A stretch of DNA of 64,000 nt from the NCBI GenBank assembly GCA_016710645.1, contig JADJVI010000046.1, positions 57,620 to 121,619 of the forward strand. Reading direction: 5' to 3'. Under the pieces are notes generated by a model. That model saw nothing but the letters and a program-made list of their open reading frames with translations, ran no database searches and was not told the origin of the DNA. Numbering within the stretch: the first letter of the stretch is position 1; each line of letters begins with the position of its first letter. Shown piece after piece: positions 1 through 8,670 of the stretch. The DNA comes from Actinomycetales bacterium (lineage in GTDB: Bacteria; Actinomycetota; Actinomycetes; Actinomycetales; Dermatophilaceae). The position numbers and the translations under genes are program-made.

Positions 1-2
1 TC

Positions 3-104
3 CTCGGGTGCTTCGGCGTCGACGGCACGACCACACCCGGTGACGTCGTGGGGGTGCCGTCCTACGCTCGCACTGGCCCGGTGAACCTGACCCTGCACAA
101 GTAG
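3..104 (+). CDS. C-terminal end of an unidentified protein
   Basis: An open frame enters from the left edge and stops at TAG 102-104, leaving 33 codons. The visible tail ends in PVNLTLHK and is rich in Thr, Gly and Val, which could fit a small beta-rich domain, but no family can be recognised from so little. The downstream methyltransferase is convergent and stops 10 bases away. Only the reading frame and position next to the window edge support it. Confidence 0.45.
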   Translation, partial: LGCFGVDGTTTPGDVVGVPSYARTGPVNLTLHK

Positions 105-113
105 GTCGGCTGC

Positions 114-1358
114 TCACCCCAGCGCGATGGCGGTGACCGCTGCCCCGAGGGTGGTCAGGAGCAGGGTTGCCTCGCTCGATCCCTCCAGTTTCCCCACGTC
201 GTGGCGGAACTGGAGGGGATCGAGCGACGCCCCGCGCTTCTTCAGCGTGAGTGAGCCGACGTCGCGGGCGCGCAGCCAGGCCCGCACCACCTTGGGGCGC
301 GCAGGCATCGCATCGAGCACGGCATACCGACGGGCCCAGGGCAGGTCGGCCGCGGCGTCGCCCGTGCTCAGTCCGACCCCGGGCGCCAGTTCTCGTCCGA
401 CGAGAGCCCCGGTGAGCCCCGCTCGGACGACCGCCTTGTCCGCCTCCCACAGCCACGACCCGAGGTCAGCGGGTCTGCGCACGGCTGGCTGAGTCGCTGC
501 AGAACCCACGGCCGCCTCGGCCTCGGTGACGACCACCTCCGACCCCCCGCCGCGGCCGTCGGGACGGCATACCGCTGCCGTGCGCCCCGCGGCGGAAGCG
601 AGCGGCCCCCACCAGATCGCGCATTCCAGCACCTCACCGAGCCACGAGCTCCACTGCGCTTCGGCGCCTGCGGGGATGCGCCCGTGCGGGAAGGACGGTG
701 ACAACTTCGCGCCCGTCGCGGGCACCTGCTCGGCCCACCGGCATACCTGCTCCCACGACGGCTCGATCTCCTCCAGTGCGAACACCCGCCGCGAGCGCCC
801 CCGCGAGTCCGCGACCCCGCGCACCCGCCGTCCCGGATCGACCCACACCCCGACACCCCCGGTATGCCGTCCGGTCGCCTCCCCGGGCAGCGGCACCTCC
901 TGGGCGCGACCCGTCACGACGCGGGCGTCGTCCCATGGCGAGAGGTTGGCGCGGGCGAAGGCGGCCGTCACCGGGTCGGCCTCGACCCCCAACACCGCAA
1001 GCCCGGCCGCCGCGAGGGACCTGGCATCCGAACCGATCCCGCAGCCGAGGTCGGCCACCCACCCCACGTCCGCCGCGATGAACCGCGCGGTATGCCGTGC
1101 GGCGAGTTCCGGCCTGGTGGCCTGTTCGAGCCCGTCGGGGGTGAAGAACATCCGGTCGGCCGACGCACCGAACTTGGCGCGCCCGCGTCGTCGAGCCGCC
1201 ACGACGGCAAGCACCGCGGCCACCTGCTCGGCGGCGTGACCCACACGCCGCAGCCGGGTCTGCACGGCCAGTTCGTCGGTCGGGGGAGCCGCCATCGCCT
1301 GGGCCAGCAGCGGGGCGGCGTCAGGGGAGGTGACCCACGCGGCGGTCTCCGGAGTCAT
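114..1358 (-). CDS. class I SAM-dependent methyltransferase with THUMP-like C-terminus
   Basis: A 414-residue protein. The SAM-binding motif I (VADLGCGIGSD) lies at residues 101-111, followed by an acidic strand end (GVEAD). The C-terminus carries the LTLKKRG motif typical of the actinobacterial THUMP-like methyltransferase family, whose substrate is thought to be RNA but is not established. The ATG at 1358 (MTPETAAW) was chosen because it begins the conserved N-terminal helical region; the frame stays open upstream to 1967, but that extension runs antisense through groES and its promoter and is not credible. Two or three iterated GTATGCCGT words lie inside the gene. It diverges from groES. 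Confidence 0.85.
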   Translation of the reverse strand: MTPETAAWVTSPDAAPLLAQAMAAPPTDELAVQTRLRRVGHAAEQVAAVLAVVAARRRGRAKFGASADRMFFTPDGLEQATRPELAARHTARFIAADVGWVADLGCGIGSDARSLAAAGLAVLGVEADPVTAAFARANLSPWDDARVVTGRAQEVPLPGEATGRHTGGVGVWVDPGRRVRGVADSRGRSRRVFALEEIEPSWEQVCRWAEQVPATGAKLSPSFPHGRIPAGAEAQWSSWLGEVLECAIWWGPLASAAGRTAAVCRPDGRGGGSEVVVTEAEAAVGSAATQPAVRRPADLGSWLWEADKAVVRAGLTGALVGRELAPGVGLSTGDAAADLPWARRYAVLDAMPARPKVVRAWLRARDVGSLTLKKRGASLDPLQFRHDVGKLEGSSEATLLLTTLGAAVTAIALG

Positions 1359-1439
1359 CGGCGCGCAGCCCTCCGCCTGGTCATGGCGCCAGCGTAAAGG
1401 TCGTGCCGGGCGAGTCTTCTGCCCCGGGCACCACTCGGA

Positions 1440-1466
1440 CTGGCACTCGACTTGACCGAGTGCTAA
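1440..1466 (+). promoter_or_regulatory. CIRCE element 1 (HrcA operator)
   Basis: CTGGCACTC, nine bases, GAGTGCTAA. The right half matches the CIRCE consensus TTAGCACTC-N9-GAGTGCTAA exactly and the left half differs at two positions. It overlaps the -35 hexamer of the groES promoter, so HrcA binding should block RNA polymerase. Confidence 0.82.
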
Positions 1467-1481
1467 CGACATACCTAGATT
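1453..1481 (+). promoter_or_regulatory. groESL promoter
   Basis: TTGACC at 1453-1458 and TAGATT at 1476-1481, 17 bases apart, a good vegetative-sigma promoter. The predicted transcription start is near 1488, inside CIRCE element 2, so both operators flank or overlap the promoter. Confidence 0.75.
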
Positions 1482-1485
1482 GGCG

Positions 1486-1512
1486 TTAGCACTCTCCCCG
1501 TGAGAGTGCTGA
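1486..1512 (+). promoter_or_regulatory. CIRCE element 2 (HrcA operator)
   Basis: TTAGCACTC, nine bases (TCCCCGTGA), GAGTGCTGA: one mismatch to the CIRCE consensus. Its centre is 46 bases from that of element 1 and it covers the predicted transcription start of groES. Two CIRCE copies before groESL are known in other actinobacteria. Confidence 0.9.
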
Positions 1513-1628
1513 CGCTCGGTCGGCGTCGACCCCCGCGACGGCGAGGTCGGCCAGGGCGACCACATCGTTGACGATTCCCTGTGCGGCCATGCCGGCCGAC
1601 AGGACCCACGAAGGGAAGGGACACCGAA

Positions 1629-1922
1629 GTGTCGGTTTCCATCAAGCCGCTCGAAGACCGGATCCTGGTCAAGTCGCTCGAGGCCGAGACCACCACCGCC
1701 TCTGGCCTGGTCATCCCGGACACCGCCAAGGAGAAGCCCCAGGAGGGCGAGGTCCTCGCCGTCGGTCCGGGCCGCATCGACGACAAGGGCAACCGCGTGC
1801 CGGTTGACGTCCAGGTCGGCGACCGCGTCATCTACAGCAAGTACGGCGGCACCGAGATCAAGCACCGCGGCCAGGAATACCTCATCCTCTCGGCGCGGGA
1901 CGTCCTCGCCGTCATCGGCTGA
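1629..1922 (+). CDS. groES: co-chaperonin GroES
   Basis: The 97-residue GroES subunit caps the GroEL cage during ATP-dependent protein folding in the cytoplasm. The N-terminus (SIKPLEDRILVK) and the mobile loop region (EAETTTASGLVIPDTAKEK) are typical. The start is GTG at 1629, eight bases after a GAAGGGA ribosome-binding site; this gives the usual family length, whereas the in-frame ATG at 1581 would add 16 unconserved residues. It is followed 11 bases later by groEL and is controlled by two CIRCE elements. Confidence 0.97.
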   Translation: MSVSIKPLEDRILVKSLEAETTTASGLVIPDTAKEKPQEGEVLAVGPGRIDDKGNRVPVDVQVGDRVIYSKYGGTEIKHRGQEYLILSARDVLAVIG

Positions 1923-1933
1923 GGTAGGCAATC

Positions 1934-3550
<1,617 letters not shown>

Positions 3551-3568
3551 GTTCGTCCGCACGACCGA

Positions 3569-3608
3569 CAGGTATGCCGTGTGCCCGCGAGGGCACACGG
3601 CATACCTG
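3569..3608. terminator. bidirectional terminator made of two inverted GTATGCCGT words
   Basis: Perfect 18-base-pair stem (arms 3569-3586 and 3591-3608) with a GCGA loop, between convergent groEL1 and whiB. The outer part of each arm is the genome-wide iterated word (CAGGTATGCCGT and its complement). A T-containing tract (CGTTTGT) follows on the plus strand. Confidence 0.9.
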
Positions 3609-3633
3609 CGTTTGTGGCTGGTGTCGTAGGACT

Positions 3634-3924
3634 TCAGGCCGAGAGCGGAACGCGGGCGGACGTGGCGGCGGCGCGTTCCTCTTCGGTCATGCCGCCCCAG
3701 ATGCCGTAGGGCTCGCGAGCCGCGAGAGCATGGGTGCGGCACTGTGCCAGGACCGGGCAACTGCTGCAGACCCGTTTGGCTGCTGTCGCGCGCTGGATTC
3801 TGGCCGAGCCGCGTTCGCCTTCCGGGTGGAAGAAGGCGTCTGGGCTCAGGCGCCGACAGGAACCGGACTCCTGCCAAGACCATTGGTGCAGCAGCGGGCC
3901 GGGCAGGCGGGAGATCTCTGCCAT
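3634..3924 (-). CDS. WhiB-family [4Fe-4S] transcription regulator (WhiB3/WhiD-like)
   Basis: A 96-residue Wbl protein. Four cysteines (23, 53, 56, 62) in the C-x29-C-x2-C-x5-C arrangement bind the iron-sulfur cluster, and the GIWGG turn at 74-78 is the family signature; a short basic tail follows. Wbl proteins sense oxygen, NO or redox state and bind the primary sigma factor. Its place beside groEL1 and sigD matches whiB3 in Mycobacterium tuberculosis, so it is probably the WhiB3/WhiD orthologue. It is convergent with groEL1 and divergent from sigD. A GAGGGGAAGAG ribosome-binding site precedes ATG 3924. Confidence 0.9.
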   Translation of the reverse strand: MAEISRLPGPLLHQWSWQESGSCRRLSPDAFFHPEGERGSARIQRATAAKRVCSSCPVLAQCRTHALAAREPYGIWGGMTEEERAAATSARVPLSA

Positions 3925-4149
3925 CTCTTCCCCTCTGAGAAAGCGTACGCGGCGGTATCACCACACGAGGTGGCTGCTTTTCACGCTATGTCGGTCCACC
4001 CTTCAGGTGGGACTGCCTCCGACCAAGGGTTGGTAAAGAATGGGTAAGGTCAGCGACGGTGAATCGTCTCCGCCCGCCGGTGTGACGCCTTACACTCGCA
4101 GCAGGGCTTCGAGGCCTTTCGACTGACGGCCGCACGGGGGACCAGCGCA

Positions 4150-4818
4150 GTGGGACAGTGGCAGCAGGCAGCACACCCGCCTCAGGGTGCCGCCGGGCGT
4201 GTCCACGGGCCGGTCTCGGTAACGAATTCGGCCGCCGAAGCGATGAAGCGGGCAGACACGCAACCCTTGCGTGATCTGCTCATTGCCGCTCGCTCGTCCG
4301 ACGGGGCAGCCACCGACGCGCTGCTGGCCCGCGTGAGGGTTCTCGCCTTGCGCTACGCCCGCGCTCGCCTGGGCCGTTTCGGGGTCGAGGACGTGGCCCA
4401 GGACGTTGCGCAGGAGGTGTGCCTGGCCGTGTACTCCGCTCTCGCGACCTACGACGACCGTGGCTTCCCCTTCGAGGCATTCGTCTACTCCATCACCGCC
4501 CGCAAAGTGGCGGATGCGCAGCGCACCGTGATGCGTGCCCCGTCGCCCGTCGCTGAGGTGCCCGACAGCCCCGATCCCGGCCGGACCCCCGAAGACCAGG
4601 CGGTGGTCAACGACGACGTGTCGCGTGCCTTCGACCTGCTGGAGCGGCTCCCGGCCGCTCAACGCGAGATTCTCTTGTTGAGGGTGGCGATGGGCTTGGG
4701 CACCGAGGAGACCGCCGCCGCGCTGGAGATGACTCCGGGTGCGGTACGCGTGGCCCAACATCGGGCGCTGGCCAGTCTGCGGGCCTTGATGACGAAGGAC
4801 GGAGGGGGGCGCTCGTGA
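4150..4818 (+). CDS. sigD: ECF-type RNA polymerase sigma factor SigD (ShbA-like)
   Basis: Region 2 (DVAQDVAQEVCLAVYSAL ... FEAFVYSITARKVADAQR) and region 4 (LPAAQREILLLRVAMGLGTEETAAAL, then GAVRVAQHRAL) are clear and closely resemble mycobacterial SigD. The frame opens at GTG 4150 (222 residues), but ATG 4243 (MKRADTQPL) would give 191 residues, nearer the conserved start; I cannot decide between them. The stop overlaps the next gene's GTG start (GTGA), so sigma and anti-sigma factor are translationally coupled. The neighbours whiB and guaB are the same as around sigD in mycobacteria. Confidence 0.92.
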   Translation: MGQWQQAAHPPQGAAGRVHGPVSVTNSAAEAMKRADTQPLRDLLIAARSSDGAATDALLARVRVLALRYARARLGRFGVEDVAQDVAQEVCLAVYSALATYDDRGFPFEAFVYSITARKVADAQRTVMRAPSPVAEVPDSPDPGRTPEDQAVVNDDVSRAFDLLERLPAAQREILLLRVAMGLGTEETAAALEMTPGAVRVAQHRALASLRALMTKDGGGRS

Positions 4819-5969
4819 ACACTCCCGTGCGCATGGACCTCCTCGGTCCCGACGACGACCTGCTCTCATTGGTCGGTCGCCGTGCGTATGTCGGCGACGA
4901 CCCTGCGGGTTCCCTCCTCGCGCTGGTCGCGGCAGCGGTGGATCATCCGATCCCCCCTGCCCAGTCCAAACGTCGGCGTCGGCGCTTTGGGCTGGGTGCC
5001 TTCGCGACGGTCGCTTTCCTGGCGTCGGGTGCCAGTGTCGCCGCGGCCGTGTCCGACAGCCTGCCCAGGGTCGAGGGCTCCGTTATCGCAATGCAACCGG
5101 CCAGCCCGATCGCTGGCTCGATGCCCGACGCCGTGAACCCGTCGGGAGGACTCGACTCGTTCGTGCGTCCGGCCAGGGGCCCTGTCAACCCCACCGTGCC
5201 AGGTGGTGTGACCAGCGGTGACCCGATGACTGCCGTCGCTCCCGCCCCCCTTGCGAGCATCCTCCCGTGGGGGCAGGCGCGGGCGTCCGCTGCGGACCCT
5301 GTCGCCTGGCCGGGAGCCGGACCGCTTTCGACGATGGTGGCCGGCGCGGCCGACGTCGGGCCTTCGGTGGCAGCGGCTCCGCCTGAGTCGGCTGGACCCG
5401 TGAGTGGCCCGTCGCCGAGCGGCGCGGCAGCGAGTGCAGCTGCGCCGGGAGGGGCACCCCTGACAAGCACGCCCGCCGCCAACGTGGCGGGGAAGACGAA
5501 CCCGGGCTCATCGGGGGGAAGCCCCTCCGGATCGCTCCCTGGCGCCGGCACCGGAAACGCGGGCGGCTCGGGGAACTCTGGAAGCGTCGGCAACGGACAG
5601 TCGGGCCCCTCGGGCAACGGCGCCGGGAACTCGGGCAACGCCGGCAATGGCTCCGCGGGCAAACCGGCCAATGGCAACGCGAGCATGCCGGGTAACCCCA
5701 CAGCGAAGTCTGGTTCCGCCCGCGCCGCTGCCACCGGCGCCGCCAATGCCAGTAAGGCAAACCCCGGCACCGCCAACGCAAACAACAATGCCAGTGTCGG
5801 CGCCGCCAGCAATGCCAACGCCAGCAATGCCAACGCCAGTGCCGGCACCGCCACTGCTGGCAACCCGGCAACCGGCGCCACCGGCAACGGCGGCGGCGCG
5901 AAGTCCGCTGCCCCGGGTGCGACCAGGGCTACCACCGCGACCGGCGGATTGAGCGCGGCGCCTCGGTAG
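4815..5969 (+). CDS. anti-SigD factor (RsdA-like) with long low-complexity tail
   Basis: 384 residues. The first about 50 residues form a sigma-binding segment (LLGPDDDLLSLVGRRAYVGDDP), followed by a pentarginine stretch and one membrane helix at about 58-79. The remaining 300 residues, predicted outside the cell, are low complexity: Pro/Ala/Ser-rich to about 215, then Gly/Asn/Ser- and Asn/Ala-rich repeats (GNSGNAGNGSAG, NANASNANASAG). By analogy with mycobacterial RsdA it holds SigD at the membrane until regulated proteolysis. GTG start overlaps the sigD stop. guaB starts 9 bases downstream. The tail has no recognised domain. Confidence 0.82.
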   Translation: MNTPVRMDLLGPDDDLLSLVGRRAYVGDDPAGSLLALVAAAVDHPIPPAQSKRRRRRFGLGAFATVAFLASGASVAAAVSDSLPRVEGSVIAMQPASPIAGSMPDAVNPSGGLDSFVRPARGPVNPTVPGGVTSGDPMTAVAPAPLASILPWGQARASAADPVAWPGAGPLSTMVAGAADVGPSVAAAPPESAGPVSGPSPSGAAASAAAPGGAPLTSTPAANVAGKTNPGSSGGSPSGSLPGAGTGNAGGSGNSGSVGNGQSGPSGNGAGNSGNAGNGSAGKPANGNASMPGNPTAKSGSARAAATGAANASKANPGTANANNNASVGAASNANASNANASAGTATAGNPATGATGNGGGAKSAAPGATRATTATGGLSAAPR

Positions 5970-5978
5970 ACTCCGGGG

Positions 5979-7502
5979 ATGACCCCCGAGACGATCCGAG
6001 AGAGCGGGGACACCCCCTTCGCCCCCCTCGGCTTGACCTATGACGACGTCCTGTTGCTGCCCGGGGAGACCGACGTCATCCCCAGCGAGGTCGACACCAC
6101 GACGCGGCTGACTCGTGAGATCTCGATCCGCATCCCGCTCGTCTCCGCGGCCATGGACACGGTGACCGAGTCACGGATGGCGATCAACATGGCGCGCCAG
6201 GGTGGGTTGGGCGTGCTGCATCGCAACCTGTCGATCGCCGATCAGGCCTACCAGGTCGACGTCGTCAAGCGCACCCAGACCGGGATGATCAGCAACCCGA
6301 TCACCATCGGCCCGGACGCCACCCTCGAGGACCTCGACACCGTCTGCGGTCAATACCGGGTCTCCGGTCTGCCGGTCGTCGACCCCGGTCACCATCTGCT
6401 GGGCATCATCACCAACCGCGACCTGCGCTTCACCCCGGTTGCCGAGTGGGCGACGACCCTGGTGCGCGATGTCATGACTCCGATGCCGCTCATCACCGCT
6501 CCGGAGGGCATCTCCCGCGAGGACGCCACCCTGCTGCTGCGCCAGCACAAGCGCGAACGGTTGCCGCTCATCGATGAGCAGGGGCGCCTGGCCGGGCTCA
6601 TCACGGTCAAGGACTTCGTCAAGTCCGAGCAGTACCCCCAAGCCAGCAAGGACGCTCAGGGCCGGCTGCTCGTCGCCGCGGCGATCGGCTACTTCGGCGA
6701 TGCCTGGGAGCGGGCCACCACGCTGGTCGAGGCGGGCGTCGACATCCTCGTCCCCGACGTGGCCAATGGCCACGCCCGGCTCATGCTGGAGATGATCGCC
6801 AAGCTCAAGTCCGACCCCGCGACCCGGCACGTCCAGGTCATCGGCGGCAATGTCGCCACCCGCGCTGGCGCGAAGGCGCTGGTCGACGCCGGCGCCGACG
6901 CGGTCAAGGTCGGCGTGGGTCCGGGTTCGATCTGCACGACCCGGGTGGTCGCGGGCGTGGGCGTGCCGCAGATCACCGCGGTCCACGAGGCGGCCAAGGC
7001 TTGCGCCCCGTCGGGAGTGCCGGTCATCGCCGATGGCGGCGTGCAGTACTCCGGCGACCTGGCCAAGGCCCTTGTCGCGGGCGCCGACACGATCATGGTC
7101 GGCTCGCTGCTCGCCGGCTGTGAGGAGAGCCCGGGCGAGCTCGTCTTCGTCAACGGCAAGCAGTTCAAGACCTACCGCGGCATGGGCTCGATGGGCGCGA
7201 TGGCCTCGCGTGGCAAGAAGTCCTTCTCCAAGGACCGCTACTTCCAGGCCGACGTCGACACCGACGACAAGATCGTCCCGGAAGGCATCGAAGGGCGGGT
7301 CGCCTATCGCGGACCACTCAAGGCCGTCGTCCACCAGCTTGTTGGTGGCCTGCACCAGTCGATGTTCTACGTCGGCGCGCGCACCATCCCCGAGCTCAAG
7401 TCGCGCGGCCAGTTCGTCAGGATCACGTCGGCCGGGCTCAAGGAAAGCCACCCGCACGACGTCCAGGGCATTGTCGAGGCACCCAACTACGTCACGCACT
7501 GA
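5979..7502 (+). CDS. guaB: inosine-5'-monophosphate dehydrogenase
   Basis: 507 residues; oxidises IMP to XMP with NAD, the committed step of GMP synthesis. The catalytic cysteine is C319 in GPGSICTTR, with the finger/flap segment after residue 400 (YRGMGSMGAM). Two CBS domains are inserted at about 105-220 and probably bind adenine or guanine nucleotides. The start ATG at 5979 lies 9 bases after the anti-sigma gene. guaB3 follows 39 bases after the stop and guaA is 31 kb away. The gene has no copy of the iterated GTATGCCGT word, like other highly conserved genes here. Confidence 0.98.
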   Translation: MTPETIRESGDTPFAPLGLTYDDVLLLPGETDVIPSEVDTTTRLTREISIRIPLVSAAMDTVTESRMAINMARQGGLGVLHRNLSIADQAYQVDVVKRTQTGMISNPITIGPDATLEDLDTVCGQYRVSGLPVVDPGHHLLGIITNRDLRFTPVAEWATTLVRDVMTPMPLITAPEGISREDATLLLRQHKRERLPLIDEQGRLAGLITVKDFVKSEQYPQASKDAQGRLLVAAAIGYFGDAWERATTLVEAGVDILVPDVANGHARLMLEMIAKLKSDPATRHVQVIGGNVATRAGAKALVDAGADAVKVGVGPGSICTTRVVAGVGVPQITAVHEAAKACAPSGVPVIADGGVQYSGDLAKALVAGADTIMVGSLLAGCEESPGELVFVNGKQFKTYRGMGSMGAMASRGKKSFSKDRYFQADVDTDDKIVPEGIEGRVAYRGPLKAVVHQLVGGLHQSMFYVGARTIPELKSRGQFVRITSAGLKESHPHDVQGIVEAPNYVTH

Positions 7503-7541
7503 CGCGCGTTCGTATGCCGTGCGCCGGGTAGGGTTTCGACC

Positions 7542-8663
7542 GTGACCGAGATCGAGATCGGCCGCGGCAAACGCGGTCGCCGGGCCTATTCGCTCGAGGA
7601 AATCGCCGTCGTCCCCTCCCGGCGGACCCGCGACCCCGAGGACGTGTCGGTGTCCTGGCAGATCGATGCCTACCACTTCGACATCCCCGTCATGGGGGCG
7701 CCGATGGACTCGGTCATCTCCCCGGCCTCGGCCATCGAGTTGGGCCGCCTCGGCGGCCTCCCGGTCCTGGATCTAGAGGGCGTGTGGACCCGTTACGACG
7801 ATCCCGAGCCGCTCCTGGAGGAGGTCGCGGCCCTCGACCCAGCCCGCGCCACGGCCCGGATGCAGCAGATCTACGCCGAGCCGATCAAGGCCGAACTCAT
7901 CGGCGACCGGTTGCGCGAGCTGCGTGCCGCCGGGGTCACGGTCGCCGGGGCGCTGAGCCCCAAGCACACCCAGGCGCACTGGCGCACGGTGGTCGACGCG
8001 GGCGTCGATCTCTTCGTCATCCGCGGCACGACCGTGTCAGCCGAGCACGTCTCCAGCCAGGCCGAGCCGCTCAACCTCAAGCGCTTCATCTACGAGCTCG
8101 ACGTGCCGGTCATCGTGGGGGGTGCCTCGACCTATACCGCTGCGCTGCACCTCATGCGCACCGGGGCAGCTGGGGTCCTGGTCGGCTTCGGCGGGGGCGC
8201 AGCCCACACCACCCGGCGCACCCTCGGCATCCACGCCCCCATGGCCAGCGCCATCGCCGATGTCGCCGCGGCTCGCCGTGACTACCTCGACGAGTCGGGC
8301 GGTCGCTATGTGCATGTCATCGCCGACGGCGGGGTCGGCACGTCCGGCGACGTCGTCAAGGCCATCGCCTGCGGCTCCGACGCGGTGATGCTCGGGGCGG
8401 CTCTGGCCCGCGCGACCGAGGCTCCCGGCGCCGGATTCCACTGGGGCTCCGAGGCGCACCACCAGTCGCTGCCCCGCGGCGAGCGGGTCCAGGTCGGCCG
8501 CCGGGCCAGCATGGCCGAGATTCTCTTCGGGCCCGGTCGCGCGGCCGACGGCACGACCAACATCATCGGCGCGCTGCGCCGGGCGATGGCCACGACCGGC
8601 TACTCCGACGTCAAGGAGTTCCAGCGCGTGGAAGTCGTCCTCGCCCCCACGACCCACGGATAG
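7542..8663 (+). CDS. guaB3: GuaB3-family IMP dehydrogenase-like protein
   Basis: 373 residues, an actinobacterial IMPDH/GMP reductase paralogue without CBS domains. The barrel core (PVMGAPMDSV; VIADGGVGTSGDVVKAIACGSDAVMLG) is conserved, but the loop that holds the catalytic cysteine in IMPDH (GSICTTR) reads GGGAAHTTR, so no cysteine is present; this is typical of GuaB3 and makes classical IMPDH activity doubtful. Start GTG 7542. It stands in the same order after guaB as in mycobacteria (guaB2-guaB3). The true reaction is unsettled. Confidence 0.92.
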   Translation: MTEIEIGRGKRGRRAYSLEEIAVVPSRRTRDPEDVSVSWQIDAYHFDIPVMGAPMDSVISPASAIELGRLGGLPVLDLEGVWTRYDDPEPLLEEVAALDPARATARMQQIYAEPIKAELIGDRLRELRAAGVTVAGALSPKHTQAHWRTVVDAGVDLFVIRGTTVSAEHVSSQAEPLNLKRFIYELDVPVIVGGASTYTAALHLMRTGAAGVLVGFGGGAAHTTRRTLGIHAPMASAIADVAAARRDYLDESGGRYVHVIADGGVGTSGDVVKAIACGSDAVMLGAALARATEAPGAGFHWGSEAHHQSLPRGERVQVGRRASMAEILFGPGRAADGTTNIIGALRRAMATTGYSDVKEFQRVEVVLAPTTHG

Positions 8664-8670
8664 GCCGATC

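Noticed and set aside
4943..6013. 356-codon minus-strand frame opposite the anti-sigma gene
   Set aside because: The Ala/Pro/Leu-rich reading is the complement of the Gly/Asn/Ala repeats; no start signal, and coupling to sigD supports the plus-strand gene.
6171..7676. 501-codon minus-strand frame opposite guaB
   Set aside because: Shadow of guaB; no motifs, and it would overlap the guaB3 start.
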